Notes: generated by a model not told the origin, from the sequence alone. A stretch of 64,000 nucleotides of DNA from an uncultured Actinomycetes bacterium (GCA_903852815.1 CAINRW010000044.1:1-64000); one strand, 5' to 3'; positions 17,303 through 27,438 are shown, counted from the stretch's first letter. Program-made: numbers and translations.

Positions 17303-18853
17303 CTAACCGTGATAATCGTCAGGTTGTAATTTAATTAACCGTGATTCAATTCCGAGAGCAGTATTTCTGGGAAGTGTGAGCACAAAGTGTGCACCTTTTC
17401 CGGGTCGACCCCATGCTTCAAGTTCACCGTTATGAAGTCGAGCATCTTCTAAAGCAATCGAGAGGCCGAGACCTGTTCCACCTCGCGTACGGGCACGTGA
17501 GGGATCGGCTCGCCAGAAGCGATCAAAAACTCTGCGAAGTGAGTTTTCATCCAAACCGACACCATGATCACGAACGCCAACGGCAACATCGCTCTCACTT
17601 GCAATAATTGTGACAGTTATCGGTTTTTCTTCGGCATGATCAATTGCATTTGAAAAAAGATTTCGCAGAATACGCTCCACACGTCGAATATCTGCCTTTA
17701 TATAAATGTTTTCCGCAATTGAATAAATACGTAGTTCAGTCGAACGCTCTGTAGCGACCAGAGCTAAATCTTGAATACATTGATTAGCTAAAGCAACAAT
17801 GTCGAAATCAACCGCTTCAATGACTGCTACCTCAGCATCAAATCGGCTAACTTCTAAGAGATCTTCAAGCAAGCGCTCGAAGCGATCGAGTTGGGCAACA
17901 AGTAACTCAGTACTGCGAGCAACAACTGGATCAAAATTTTCTCGAGAGGCATAGATAACTTCTGATGCCATTCGAAGTGTTGTTAGTGGAGTACGTAATT
18001 CATGCGACACATCTGAGACAAAGCGTTGTTGCACACGAGATAAGTTTTCAAGTCTTGCAATCTGTTTTTCCAAGGATTCAGCCATCGCATTGAAAGCTTG
18101 ACCCAAAGTTGCGATTTCATCCCCAGTGACAACTTTCATTCGTTGCGTAAAATCTCCCGCCGTAAACTGCGTTGCAATGTGTGCGGCCTCGCGAACAGGT
18201 TTTACAACTTGTCGAACCACTAGCCAAACAATTAAAGCAATCAGTAAAACTAAAGCTGATCCAGTAAGAATAAGTAATCTTTGAATAAGGTTTAGGGTGG
18301 CTTCTTGGTTTGCTAGAGAGAAAACTAAATACATTTCATACTGACCAGCATTAGGAATACTCACTTTTTGGCCAAAAGCTAGACCTGGTATTTCCTGGCC
18401 ACCTAAATACTTAATGCTCACGTACGACCATGAAAGATCGCTTTCTTTGCGGACGATTTTACGCAAAGCCTCCGGAATGGTTTTAGGTTCTACTAAATTT
18501 GAGGTTGTCTCATAATCTTGTTCACGGGTATTTCCTGGACTTCTAATGAAAATTACTTCTCGGGCATTCTCATTGGACGTCAGCGAAGTTGCTGAACTGA
18601 TTACGTTATCTAGAACTTTGCGAACAACCTCATCTTTTTCGCCTTGAGCAAGTAAGAAACGATACTCGGCGCTGAAAATTGTCGAGCGTGCTTCAATGCG
18701 CGATGAATCGATATTAACTTTCTTAATACCGGTAGCTAACTGAGAATTGAGCGCTGAACCAGTTAAATAAATAACTATTAGGGAGAGTAAAACCGTTGAA
18801 ACAATAACTTTTGGGGCTAGCGAGTTCCTGAATCTATTTACTATTCGGTTCAT
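17303..18853 (-). CDS. mtrB: Sensor histidine kinase MtrB
   Basis: 516 residues. One membrane helix near the N-terminus (about 13-32) and another at about 190-212 flank an extracytoplasmic sensor domain. A HAMP segment follows, then HisKA with the phospho-histidine in SDVSHELRTPLTTLR, and a HATPase domain with NAIDHA, VRDHGVGLD and TGLGLSIA. MtrB signals through MtrA to control cell-wall hydrolases, division and osmotic responses. It starts two bases after mtrA. The lipoprotein gene lpqB, which normally follows and modulates MtrB, is not present. Confidence 0.95.
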   Translation of the reverse strand: MNRIVNRFRNSLAPKVIVSTVLLSLIVIYLTGSALNSQLATGIKKVNIDSSRIEARSTIFSAEYRFLLAQGEKDEVVRKVLDNVISSATSLTSNENAREVIFIRSPGNTREQDYETTSNLVEPKTIPEALRKIVRKESDLSWSYVSIKYLGGQEIPGLAFGQKVSIPNAGQYEMYLVFSLANQEATLNLIQRLLILTGSALVLLIALIVWLVVRQVVKPVREAAHIATQFTAGDFTQRMKVVTGDEIATLGQAFNAMAESLEKQIARLENLSRVQQRFVSDVSHELRTPLTTLRMASEVIYASRENFDPVVARSTELLVAQLDRFERLLEDLLEVSRFDAEVAVIEAVDFDIVALANQCIQDLALVATERSTELRIYSIAENIYIKADIRRVERILRNLFSNAIDHAEEKPITVTIIASESDVAVGVRDHGVGLDENSLRRVFDRFWRADPSRARTRGGTGLGLSIALEDARLHNGELEAWGRPGKGAHFVLTLPRNTALGIESRLIKLQPDDYHG

Positions 18854-18855
18854 AT

Positions 18856-19542
18856 TTATGAACCACCCATGACTCCTGCTTTATATCCAACGCCCCGAAT
18901 AGTTACCACGATTTCTGGATTTTCTGGATCATGTTCAATCTTTGAGCGCAAACGTTGAACATGCACGTTAACTAATCGAGTATCGGTGGAGTGTCTGTAT
19001 CCCCACACTTCACTCAGCAATGCATCGCGCGTAAACACGCGACCTGGTTCTTTAGCTAGCGCTACAAGGAGATCGAACTCCAGACGAGTGAGTGAGATTT
19101 GTTTACCAGCTCGCAAAATTTGATGTGCTTGCACATCGATAGCTAAATCACCGATTGTAAGCAGACCTGAAACATCGGCATTTGTTCGGCGCAATCTGGT
19201 GCGAATACGGGCGATTAATTCTGATGGGTGCTTGAAAGGTTTAACCATGTAATCATCTGCGCCAGCTTCAAGACCGCGCACAACATCGTGGCTATCACCT
19301 TTTGCGGTGAGCATGATGATTGGAACCATAGATTCTGCACGGATCAACTTGCAGACCTCGATGCCATCAAGGCCCGGCAACATAACATCAAGCAAAACTA
19401 AGTCGGGGGGATTATTTCTAAATACTTCTAAAACTTCATCGCCCCGACTGACTAAATCAACATCTATTCCAGCACCAGTTAAAACAATGCCGAGCATCTC
19501 GGCAAGGTCCTGGTCGTCATCGACGACCATAACCAGTGTCAT
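18856..19542 (-). CDS. mtrA: Response regulator MtrA
   Basis: 228 residues, OmpR/PhoB class. The receiver phospho-site is Asp52 in LVLLDVMLPG, with the acidic pocket at DDD (8-10) and the conserved lysine in VKPFKHPSELIAR (about 101). The C-terminal winged helix includes LTRLEFDLLVALAKEPGRVF and RGVGYKAG. MtrA binds promoters of cell-wall and division genes in actinobacteria. Its ATG overlaps the sahH stop by one base (TAATG), so sahH, mtrA and mtrB are co-translated from one message. Confidence 0.97.
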   Translation of the reverse strand: MTLVMVVDDDQDLAEMLGIVLTGAGIDVDLVSRGDEVLEVFRNNPPDLVLLDVMLPGLDGIEVCKLIRAESMVPIIMLTAKGDSHDVVRGLEAGADDYMVKPFKHPSELIARIRTRLRRTNADVSGLLTIGDLAIDVQAHQILRAGKQISLTRLEFDLLVALAKEPGRVFTRDALLSEVWGYRHSTDTRLVNVHVQRLRSKIEHDPENPEIVVTIRGVGYKAGVMGGS

Positions 19543-20828
19543 TAGCTACCGTGCTCCCAAGAGTTCAAGTACATATCTTGCGCAGGTGTTAGTACGTCGA
19601 TGTGACCACCCATGCTTTGAAGTTTCAAACTAGCAACTTCCTTGTCGATATAGGTAGGAACATTGTGAACACCTGGCTTTAGATTCTTAGCTTCCTTGAC
19701 TAGATACTCAGCTGTGAGAGCTTGATCTGAAAATGACATATCCATCACTGATGCTGGGTGACCTTCAGCGGCACCTAAATTAACTAAGCGACCCTCTGCA
19801 AGAAGTAGAAGGCGACGTCCGTCGGCCATAACGTATTCATCAGTTTGGTGGCGCATCTTTGAATTCTTACTCTTTGCATTTTGCTCAAGCCAAGCAACGT
19901 CAATTTCAACATCGAAGTGTCCGGAGTTGGCCATGATTGCGCCATCCTTCATAACTGCGAAGTGTTCGTCGCGAAGAACATCACGATTACCTGTGACAGT
20001 GATAAATACATCTCCAACTTTCGCCGCATCAATCATTGGCATAACACGGAAACCTTGCATCATCGCATCTAATGCTTTTGTTGGATCGATTTCAGTAACG
20101 ATTACATCTGCGCCCATGCCTTTTGCGCGCTCTGCAACACCTTTTCCACAGTAACCAAAACCTGCAACTACAAGGATACGGCCAGCTAGTAGGAAATTAG
20201 TTGAACGGAAAACTGCATCAAGAGTTGATTGACCAGTTCCATAGCGGTTATCAAACATGTGCTTTGTATCTGTGTCATTAACGGCAATCATAGGAAATTG
20301 AAGTGCGCCATCTTTTGCCATTTGATTGAGGCGAATAACGCCAGTTGTTGTTTCTTCACATCCACCAGCAATGTTTGGAATTAATTCTTTACGTGTTGTG
20401 TGAAGTGTGTTTACAAGATCGCATCCATCATCAAAGACTTGGTGTGGTTCGATATCAAGTGAGGCGTTGATGTGCTTGTAGTAACCATCACGATCAACTG
20501 CATTTCGAGCAAAAACAGAGATTCCATATTCGTGAACAAGTGCTGCTGCAGTGTCATCTTGTGTTGACAATGGATTTGAAGCACACAGCGCGATTTCAGC
20601 TCCGCCAGCTTTTAGTACGCGCATTAAATTAGCGGTCTCAGTTGTCACGTGCATACACGCTGAAATTCGAACTCCGGCAAAAGGTTGTGACTTTTCAAAA
20701 CGCTCACGAATTTGAGCAAGCACTGGCATATTTCGTTCTGCCCATTCAATGCGCATCTTTCCTTGTGCGGCAAGTGACGCGTCGGCGATGTCGTGGCGTG
20801 GAAGAGTAGAAGTAACTGGTGCGTTCAC
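19542..20828 (-). CDS. sahH: Adenosylhomocysteinase
   Basis: 428 residues from the GTG ending at 20828, chosen because GGAG lies six bases upstream (AAAGGAGC) and the protein then opens NAPVTSTLPRHDIADASLA; an ATG 11 codons earlier would place that ribosome-binding site inside the gene. NAD binding is at VAGFGYCGKGVAERAKGMG, with the adenosine-site residues in HMTTETANL-like HVTTETANL and MANSGHFDVEID. The enzyme splits S-adenosylhomocysteine into adenosine and homocysteine, completing the methyl cycle. No SAH riboswitch is visible in the 77-base upstream gap. Confidence 0.96.
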   Translation of the reverse strand: MNAPVTSTLPRHDIADASLAAQGKMRIEWAERNMPVLAQIRERFEKSQPFAGVRISACMHVTTETANLMRVLKAGGAEIALCASNPLSTQDDTAAALVHEYGISVFARNAVDRDGYYKHINASLDIEPHQVFDDGCDLVNTLHTTRKELIPNIAGGCEETTTGVIRLNQMAKDGALQFPMIAVNDTDTKHMFDNRYGTGQSTLDAVFRSTNFLLAGRILVVAGFGYCGKGVAERAKGMGADVIVTEIDPTKALDAMMQGFRVMPMIDAAKVGDVFITVTGNRDVLRDEHFAVMKDGAIMANSGHFDVEIDVAWLEQNAKSKNSKMRHQTDEYVMADGRRLLLLAEGRLVNLGAAEGHPASVMDMSFSDQALTAEYLVKEAKNLKPGVHNVPTYIDKEVASLKLQSMGGHIDVLTPAQDMYLNSWEHGS

Positions 20829-20905
20829 AAAAAGCTCCTTTATTAATGCGGTCAGGAGCATAGGTTACTGCCCCACGCTCAAAAGCGAGTAATGAAGGCC
20901 TTAAG

Positions 20906-22267
20906 TTAGCCGCGAATAATGGTCAAGACTTGCTCGCGAAGCTTGTCCATACGGGCCTGTGTCTTTGCCTCTACGTTTAAGCGAAGGAGCGGCTCAGTAT
21001 TGGATGGGCGAAGGTTGAACCACCACGTATCACCATTGACGGTGAGGCCATCTAAGTGATCTATGGCTACATTTTCTTCGGCCGCAAAGGTTTTTTCAAC
21101 TAACTCCATTGCCGCGCCAGCATCTGTAACCGTTGAATTAATCTCACCACTAAGTACATAGCGTTGGAAAGGTTTCAGGATTTGCGACATAGATTTTGTT
21201 GATCCACCTAGGGCTGCGATTGCATGCAGGGCTGCAAGTGCACCTGAATCTGCCCTCCAGAATTCATCAAAATAAAAATGGCCTGAATGCTCTCCGCCAA
21301 AGATTGCCTTGCTATCAGCCATCATCTTTTTTATGTAGGAATGGCCTACTCGACTTCGCAAGCCAACTCCCCCATTTTCTTCAATTACTTCAAGGACTGC
21401 ACGCGATGAAATCAAGTTATAAATCACGGTAGCACCTGGATGTTTTGCTAATTCGCGAGACGCAATGAGTGAAGTTAAGTCCGAGGGATTTACAGTGTTT
21501 CCTTTTTCATCGACTAAGAAACAACGGTCGGCATCTCCGTCAAAAGCTAAACCTAAATCTGCTGAATTTTTCACAACGCTTTTTTGTAAATCTTTTAAAT
21601 TCTTGGCATCAATTGGGTTAGCTTCGTGATTTGGAAAAGTGCCATCAAGTTCGAAATACAGTGGAATCACTTCGCAGTTAAGTCGCTTGAAAATTGCTGG
21701 TGCAGTATGACCAGCCATGCCATTGCCAGCATCGATTACGATTTTTAATTGACGAATATCTGAAAGATCTACTAGGTGCAATAAGTGATCGACGTATTCT
21801 TCAAGCATGTCGCGATTGGTTTCTTTACCAAGTGAACGAATTTCTAGTGGAGAGCCTTGGCGAACAAAGTTTTCAATTGTGACTAGCCCCGACTCTTTGC
21901 CGATAGGTCTGGCACTACTAAGACAGAGTTTGATTCCATTGTATTCGGCAGGGTTATGGCTGGCTGTAAACATTGCTCCAGGTAATCCCAATTTTCCAGA
22001 TGCAAAATAGAGCATGTCGGTAGATGCTAAACCGATTCGAATGACATCTAGCCCTTGCGATGTAATTCCTGCTGAGAAAGCTTCGGCAAGTTCCGGCGAT
22101 GATGGCCGCATATCTTCACCAATTACGACCGTTGCGGGTTCACGTTCTAGTTGTAGAAATCGTGCAAATGCTAAGCCTGTCGCAAAAGTAAATTCAGGTG
22201 TTATCTCGGAATCAACGAGGCCGCGAATGTCATACGCTTTAAAAATATCGGCAATCTCTGAACTCAT
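20906..22267 (-). CDS. manB: Phosphomannomutase/phosphoglucomutase (ManB/PmmA)
   Basis: 453 residues of the alpha-D-phosphohexomutase family. The phospho-serine is Ser103 in FTASHNPAEYNG, the metal loop is FDGDADRC (about 243-250), the sugar loop GGEHSGHFYFDEFWRADSG (about 320-338), and the phosphate loop RPSNTEPLLRLNVEA is near the C-terminus. It interconverts mannose-6-P and mannose-1-P (or glucose phosphates) for nucleotide-sugar supply. AAGGAAG lies about seven bases before the ATG. Neighbours DUF3499 upstream and sahH downstream match the actinobacterial pmmA locus. Confidence 0.92.
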   Translation of the reverse strand: MSSEIADIFKAYDIRGLVDSEITPEFTFATGLAFARFLQLEREPATVVIGEDMRPSSPELAEAFSAGITSQGLDVIRIGLASTDMLYFASGKLGLPGAMFTASHNPAEYNGIKLCLSSARPIGKESGLVTIENFVRQGSPLEIRSLGKETNRDMLEEYVDHLLHLVDLSDIRQLKIVIDAGNGMAGHTAPAIFKRLNCEVIPLYFELDGTFPNHEANPIDAKNLKDLQKSVVKNSADLGLAFDGDADRCFLVDEKGNTVNPSDLTSLIASRELAKHPGATVIYNLISSRAVLEVIEENGGVGLRSRVGHSYIKKMMADSKAIFGGEHSGHFYFDEFWRADSGALAALHAIAALGGSTKSMSQILKPFQRYVLSGEINSTVTDAGAAMELVEKTFAAEENVAIDHLDGLTVNGDTWWFNLRPSNTEPLLRLNVEAKTQARMDKLREQVLTIIRG

Positions 22268-22278
22268 GGATTTCTTCC

Positions 22279-22650
22279 TTACGATGGAATTGCGCGAAGG
22301 TGGCCGCGTCGGCCAATTGTAGACTGAGACTTTTCAATCTTTGAGGCCTCATCGTCATCAATGCCTTTGAGGGCAACTTCACGTACGGCATCGGCAATAG
22401 CCATCAAATCATCGTCGGAAGGTCCGGGTTCCTGTCCAGTAACTTCATGGCGAATGACGTTCCAACCATTTGGAACTTTTAATCTTTCGCCATGTACGGC
22501 ACATAAGTCATAAGCATGTGGCTCAGAAAAAGTCGCAAGTGGTCCAACGACTGCTGTTGATTCAGCATAAATATAAGTAAGTGTCATCGTCGCAATAGAA
22601 CGGCAGCCGGCACGCGAACAGCCTCTACCTATCTGCAACCGTGGCTTCAT
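22279..22650 (-). CDS. DUF3499 family protein
   Basis: 123 residues. The N-terminal segment RGCSRAGCRSIATMTLTYIYAES plus YDLCAVHGERL gives a Cys/His cluster (two N-terminal Cys, then C-x-x-H) that could bind zinc. This layout defines DUF3499, an actinobacterial family of unknown role encoded beside manB/pmmA. The C-terminal part (about 85-123) is charged and probably flexible. TAATCT lies seven bases before the ATG, so it may start the DUF3499-manB message. Assignment to the family is confident; function is not known. Confidence 0.82.
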   Translation of the reverse strand: MKPRLQIGRGCSRAGCRSIATMTLTYIYAESTAVVGPLATFSEPHAYDLCAVHGERLKVPNGWNVIRHEVTGQEPGPSDDDLMAIADAVREVALKGIDDDEASKIEKSQSTIGRRGHLRAIPS

Positions 22651-22657
22651 GCATAGA

Positions 22658-22663
22658 AGATTA
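22658..22663 (-). promoter_or_regulatory. Putative -10 element for DUF3499-manB
   Basis: TAATCT on the minus strand, seven bases, then the ATG at 22650. It lies in the 42-base gap after the DUF5719 gene. Confidence 0.5.
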
Positions 22664-22692
22664 GTGCGTCTTGCGTGTATTCACTGGGATTT

Positions 22693-24000
22693 TCAAGGAA
22701 TCAAAACACGTATGTTTGAACTTGGCTCCTCAACGCGGGCTAGATCGCTACCTGCTTGAAGTGGGATATAGCCATATCCATTGACTGAAGAAATAATCGC
22801 CCCGGCATAGGTGTTTTTTCCAGTTGAATCAATTGTCAGAATTCGTGAATTGGCCGGAGCTTTCCAAGTAACTATGTCTGTGCCTTTAATGTGTCGAGAA
22901 TATTTTTTACCGTTATTCATAGTCACCGTTAGTTGAACTGAGATTGAATCTCCAGCAAAAACAACGACTGGAGTTAATCCGGCGATGGCCAGTGATATTG
23001 CGTCAAGCTTTGGTGCTCCAGTACTCCAGAGGAAATCACTATGTCCACCAACGGTAACACTTGTTGAAATTGCGGCAACGATCGGAGTTTGAGATTTAAT
23101 GTGCACCGCTAAAACTTTGGCAGAAATCTCTGGAGAGAATTTAAACTCCGAAACTTTCCCTGCAGGAATCGACTGCGTATTTAATTCTACTGGGATGAAT
23201 CTGCCGTTCGAAGTGAGGACTTCAGCAGTGAAATCCGAATCGAATGAACCTGGATTAAGAATCCGTAACGTATGAGCTGAAGAGTTCTTACCATTTTTCT
23301 GGATTTGATTTGGAATTGCAGGAATAGTTACATCTTTACTTGGCGCAGCGTATGGGTTGACCAAATCTCCACCTAAGGAACGTAAGCCTGCGCCTTTTTC
23401 ATCGACCATAAAAGAATTAATGCGACCTGATCTTGGTGCAACTTTAACGACAAGTGCTTGATCTCCTGGTGCCAATGAATCAAGTGAAATCAAATTAAAA
23501 CTTCGTGATTTAACAGTTATAGATTTCAGAGGCTGCTTGCCTTTTTCTGAATACACCTGAATATCAACAATGGCATCGCTCAGTCCACTGTTTGCAACTA
23601 TGAGATGACCACGAGAAGTTACATTTGCACTTCCGCCAACAAACCATTGTGAAATCTGCGGTCCGGCGCAGAGTGCACCACCGGACCAGTTTCCAGGTCT
23701 ACTTTCCCAAACGACTGGCGTGATTCCTTCGGCATTTACGACAATAGCCCCATTAGTTAAAGCAAATCGAGTCGTTCTAAAAGAAGTCATCTTGGTACTG
23801 CGATTAGTCAGGCCCTGATACTTAACTTGTGAATTAGCAACTGAAAGTTGAGAGGATAAACCTTCCAGGCTTGGAGGACAGACTAGAGCTGGAAAGGATT
23901 CTGAATAATTGCGACTCTTAGTTGTCACATTAAAAAGTGAGGCGGAAAGAAAGCAAATAGCCAAAACTGCAATGTAGCGAAGGGAGCGAATTTTTATCAT
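22693..24000 (-). CDS. DUF5719 family extracytoplasmic protein
   Basis: 435 residues with an N-terminal signal or anchor (about 6-24, YIAVLAICFLSASLFNV). The rest is beta-rich with repeated short sandwich-like units (for example IVANSGLSDAIVDIQVYSEKG and LRILNPGSFDSDFTAEVLTSNG), and lacks enzyme motifs. It fits DUF5719, a family encoded next to the large glycosyltransferase and WhiB2 in actinobacteria. It starts four bases inside the end of the glycosyltransferase gene (ATGA), so both are made together; a role in envelope glycan assembly is inferred from that pairing only. Confidence 0.7.
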   Translation of the reverse strand: MIKIRSLRYIAVLAICFLSASLFNVTTKSRNYSESFPALVCPPSLEGLSSQLSVANSQVKYQGLTNRSTKMTSFRTTRFALTNGAIVVNAEGITPVVWESRPGNWSGGALCAGPQISQWFVGGSANVTSRGHLIVANSGLSDAIVDIQVYSEKGKQPLKSITVKSRSFNLISLDSLAPGDQALVVKVAPRSGRINSFMVDEKGAGLRSLGGDLVNPYAAPSKDVTIPAIPNQIQKNGKNSSAHTLRILNPGSFDSDFTAEVLTSNGRFIPVELNTQSIPAGKVSEFKFSPEISAKVLAVHIKSQTPIVAAISTSVTVGGHSDFLWSTGAPKLDAISLAIAGLTPVVVFAGDSISVQLTVTMNNGKKYSRHIKGTDIVTWKAPANSRILTIDSTGKNTYAGAIISSVNGYGYIPLQAGSDLARVEEPSSNIRVLIP

Positions 24001-27000
24001 GCTAACTCCTCTTCAGAAATCTCGCGACGCTTTCGACCTGCAGGCAAAGCCATAACTACAGCGACTGTGATGACAATCAACTGGAGGGAGAGCCAAGCTC
24101 GTCGAATTGTTCCATCGTGAATCAAAGAAATCTCGCCCGCTTCAGTAACAGTAAATTCTGGAAGTCCTTGTGCATTTCGTGCCTTTGGTAATCGATATCC
24201 ATTTTCCAAAACTTGCCAAGATCGATCATAACTTTCGCTCAAAGTTAGCGTTCCAGGGCCCGGAACATTAATTCGGGCACCAACTTCAGCGGTAGGAAGA
24301 ACGGTTCGCTCTCCGGTCGTAGATGTAAAAATTAAGCGGCCAACTTCGCCAGCAACGCGCCAAACAACTCCAGCCGAAGTAGCTGACGTTCGAGAAAATC
24401 CGCCAAGGCCATCAATTGTTTGAATTAATGTTGCGCTGTAGGGACTCTTAACAAAAACATATTTAATTCCATATGACGCCAGCGTCTTACTGCTTGATAT
24501 TCCCGAGCCATCGATAAGAGCTTTAGTTGCATCCTCAATTTCAATTACTTGTCTCGGCACAATATCTGGATCACCCAAGAAGATTTCTGGACCTCGTGAA
24601 ATGTAATATTGAACGGATTTGCGATCCCCATTTGTAAATTCGCGGAGTACAAGTGTTTTTTCATTTTCTTCAGCCGACAAAAACGCTGGCATTACAGATT
24701 GATGCCCACTTTGAACCGGCGAATCGGCACCTGCTGATATTGCCCAAGCCGTACTAATGACTCCATAAGATGCCGATAGCAACAGCAGCATCGCTGCCAT
24801 GATGTGGCGATAATGAATATTGCTCGAGATTAAAACACTTCGTAAGCGATCTAGAATCACAACACCTGAAACGGTGGCACATAAAGTTGCAACAGCAATA
24901 AATGTTCCAGTCCAAACGGAAACTTGGTTACTGCTTCCATGTACTGAGATTTTAAAAGCTGTAAAAAAAACTGCGGCACTTAAAACTAAAATTCCGAACT
25001 GGCTGGCCTCTTTAGCTAAAGTCGAAGAAAAGAGTGCGACAAGCAAAATGAGAAGGATTGGACTAAAAGCCCACCAAGGAAGCGCGCCTAAACCGCCTGG
25101 ATTGGCAGTTAGAACAAGTGGGGTAGAGCCACCTGCGATAGCTAAACCTGGTTCTGTCAAGAATTTTGAAGGACTTAGTAACGCCTCGAGTGAATAGGGC
25201 GTAACCATTAAGAAAGGCGCTAACAAAACCACTAATCGGCGATATAGACGCGCAAGAAAAACTTCCTTGTCATTATCTTCTTTAAGGATCCGATAATCCA
25301 GATAAATTGAACTTGCAACTAAACCGAATGAAATTACTGTTGTGACTAAAGTAAATGCGGAAAAAATAGCAAGAATTATTGCCAGACCATAAATACGGCG
25401 CCAAGCAATAGTTTCGATTTCGCGCCATTTACTCAGAACAAGCGGGATTCGTGGAGCAAGAATAAGAATAACGATGGTGGCTAACCGGCCAGAGTTAACT
25501 GCAGCCAAAGCAACTGGAGACATTGCATAAAGAAAACTTGCAGGAATTGTGATGAATTTATTTTCTGAATATTTCTGTAAAAGAGTATGCGATGACCACA
25601 TCATCAATACAGGTGCTGCTAAGAAAAAGATGGTCGTGAATAGAGATATTTTTCCGCCAGTAACAAGGGAGAGCAAAGCAAGGATTGGAACCCATGGCGC
25701 TGTGGCATTTGGGCTTCCTAATCCAACTGAGTGCCACGATTCAAAATAACTTCTCCATAGATCACTTGCACCATTTGGCGAAGTAACGAGAGATCCGCCA
25801 AGCAAAGCCCCTATTCGATTATGTGAAGCTAATAAAGTAATTAGGCCAATAAGTAAATATCCGGCAGCCTCTGGCTTACGTAAAATGTTAAACCACTGGT
25901 TGCTTTTTGTTGGTACTAATAAATCTTCATCTTCAAGTGATTCAAGCACTGAAGTTGTTGGCGACTCGTGCACTGGAAAAATTTTTACCCTAATTGATTC
26001 GGTAAGCCGTGAAAGTGAGAGTCTTAATTGCGACCAACGCGGTGGAACGTAAACAGAAATAATTCGAGGAGACACTAAACGTGTCGCTTTTCTCTCTTTG
26101 CGCGCTTTAACTAGAACCGCCGGTTTAATAACTAGCGTTGCAACTGCAAGCAATTCATCGCTGGCATAACCCGGGAGTTTTACAAGTAAATATCCAATTG
26201 AACGCACTAGTGCTGAACTGAAAAGTTGAATTGTTAGCCAGGGCAGCATCCACCACGATGAATTTGCTAATAAAACATATGCAGCATTTCGTCGATCCAA
26301 CAACAGCGGTCTATGTAAGAGCGCTCCAACAACATCAACGCTTCTGCGCTCATTAGTGGCAGCCTGTGCATGAAAAGCTACGGCATGCGTTGTAACAAGA
26401 ACTGAATGTCCGGCTACTCGAACGCGCCAACCCAAATCTATGTCATCACGAAAAAGTGACAAATTTGAATCGAAGCCGCCAACTTCTTCAAAAATATCTT
26501 TTCGAATTAAAGCTCCAGCGGTGCTTACTGCGAGTACATCATGAATTCCATCGTGTTGACCTTGGTCGTACTCCAAAGCTTCCAGACCCGTCCAACGTGC
26601 GCCATTGCCTGCAATGCTGACACCAGCTTCTAATAAATGCGTGCGATCGTGCCAGCCAAGAAGTTTTGGTCCAACAATTGCAACTTGTGGTTTATTTTCT
26701 ACAGCTTCAATTAACTTTTCTAATGCAGTTGATACGGGTGCACAGTCATCATGAATGAGCCAAATCCATTCGTTGCTATCTTCACCTTGAAAATTAATTT
26801 CCGAAACGGCCCGTGCTACTGCATCACCAAATCCACAGGTGCGCTGTTCTCGAATAACTTCTATGCGCGCAGATTCAAGTAAACGTGCAGAAGAATCTAG
26901 TGAACCAGTATCAACTGCAATGATTCGATCTATTGGTCGAGTTTGCGATGCAAGCGCAGCAACAACTGCAGGTAACCAACTTTCACCGTCGTGTGTTACA

Positions 27001-27038
27001 ACGATTGCAGTTACATTAATTTTTTCTGTGTCAGTCAC
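23997..27038 (-). CDS. Large membrane glycosyltransferase, GT2 domain plus multi-pass region
   Basis: 1013 residues starting at GTG. The N-terminal GT2 domain (about 1-310) has TAIVVTHDGESWLPAVVAAL, the acidic site LIHDDCAP (about 95-102), and FRDDIDLGWRVR. From about 390 to 760 many hydrophobic helices follow, then a soluble extracytoplasmic domain and a last membrane helix near the C-terminus (about 978-997). This architecture recurs in actinobacteria between WhiB2 and DUF5719 and is thought to act in cell-envelope polysaccharide formation. The donor is unknown. An AGAGG lies nine bases before the GTG, a weak ribosome-binding site. WhiB2 is 43 bases upstream. Confidence 0.8.
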   Translation of the reverse strand: MTDTEKINVTAIVVTHDGESWLPAVVAALASQTRPIDRIIAVDTGSLDSSARLLESARIEVIREQRTCGFGDAVARAVSEINFQGEDSNEWIWLIHDDCAPVSTALEKLIEAVENKPQVAIVGPKLLGWHDRTHLLEAGVSIAGNGARWTGLEALEYDQGQHDGIHDVLAVSTAGALIRKDIFEEVGGFDSNLSLFRDDIDLGWRVRVAGHSVLVTTHAVAFHAQAATNERRSVDVVGALLHRPLLLDRRNAAYVLLANSSWWMLPWLTIQLFSSALVRSIGYLLVKLPGYASDELLAVATLVIKPAVLVKARKERKATRLVSPRIISVYVPPRWSQLRLSLSRLTESIRVKIFPVHESPTTSVLESLEDEDLLVPTKSNQWFNILRKPEAAGYLLIGLITLLASHNRIGALLGGSLVTSPNGASDLWRSYFESWHSVGLGSPNATAPWVPILALLSLVTGGKISLFTTIFFLAAPVLMMWSSHTLLQKYSENKFITIPASFLYAMSPVALAAVNSGRLATIVILILAPRIPLVLSKWREIETIAWRRIYGLAIILAIFSAFTLVTTVISFGLVASSIYLDYRILKEDNDKEVFLARLYRRLVVLLAPFLMVTPYSLEALLSPSKFLTEPGLAIAGGSTPLVLTANPGGLGALPWWAFSPILLILLVALFSSTLAKEASQFGILVLSAAVFFTAFKISVHGSSNQVSVWTGTFIAVATLCATVSGVVILDRLRSVLISSNIHYRHIMAAMLLLLSASYGVISTAWAISAGADSPVQSGHQSVMPAFLSAEENEKTLVLREFTNGDRKSVQYYISRGPEIFLGDPDIVPRQVIEIEDATKALIDGSGISSSKTLASYGIKYVFVKSPYSATLIQTIDGLGGFSRTSATSAGVVWRVAGEVGRLIFTSTTGERTVLPTAEVGARINVPGPGTLTLSESYDRSWQVLENGYRLPKARNAQGLPEFTVTEAGEISLIHDGTIRRAWLSLQLIVITVAVVMALPAGRKRREISEEELA

Positions 27039-27081
27039 AATACAAATCCTCTACTCTCTTAAAGAGTGTGGATCACGAAAT

Positions 27082-27375
27082 TTACGCAGAACGTCGCTTT
27101 AGACGGCGGCGCTCACGTTCTGAAAGTCCACCCCAAATACCAAAACGTTCATCATGTGCGAGCGCATATTCAAGACACTCTGATTGAACATCGCATGAAA
27201 GACAGACGCGTTTAGCTTCACGTGTACTGCCGCCCTTTTCAGGAAAGAAAGCTTCAGGATCGGTCTGTGCACAAAGGGCACGCTCTTGCCAGGAAAGTTC
27301 AACACTCTCGCCAGTTTCCAAAGTGATCTTTGGGCCGGCCAAAGGGCTCTTATTGGCTTCAGGTTTAATCGGCAT
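27082..27375 (-). CDS. whiB2: WhiB family iron-sulfur regulator, WhiB2/WhmD type
   Basis: 97 residues. Cluster ligands are Cys35, Cys58, Cys61 and Cys67; the turn GIWGG is at 79-83 and the basic tail RRRLKRRSA closes the protein. The N-terminal extension of about 30 residues before the first cysteine separates it from the WhiB1 type and fits WhiB2/WhmD, which controls septation in mycobacteria and sporulation septa in Streptomyces. AAGGAG lies seven bases upstream. The leader holds a 14-base perfect palindrome. Position next to the glycosyltransferase/DUF5719/DUF3499/manB run matches the Mycobacterium whiB2 neighbourhood. Confidence 0.93.
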   Translation of the reverse strand: MPIKPEANKSPLAGPKITLETGESVELSWQERALCAQTDPEAFFPEKGGSTREAKRVCLSCDVQSECLEYALAHDERFGIWGGLSERERRRLKRRSA

Positions 27376-27438
27376 GCTCGACTCTCCTTGAATAACTGTG
27401 GGTCTCTTCCCTTGTGGAAAAGAGTTGCTTAAGAGTGA

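Noticed and set aside
20829-20905. SAH riboswitch upstream of sahH
   Set aside because: Only 77 bases are available and no fitting pseudoknot could be drawn; a plain Shine-Dalgarno is present.
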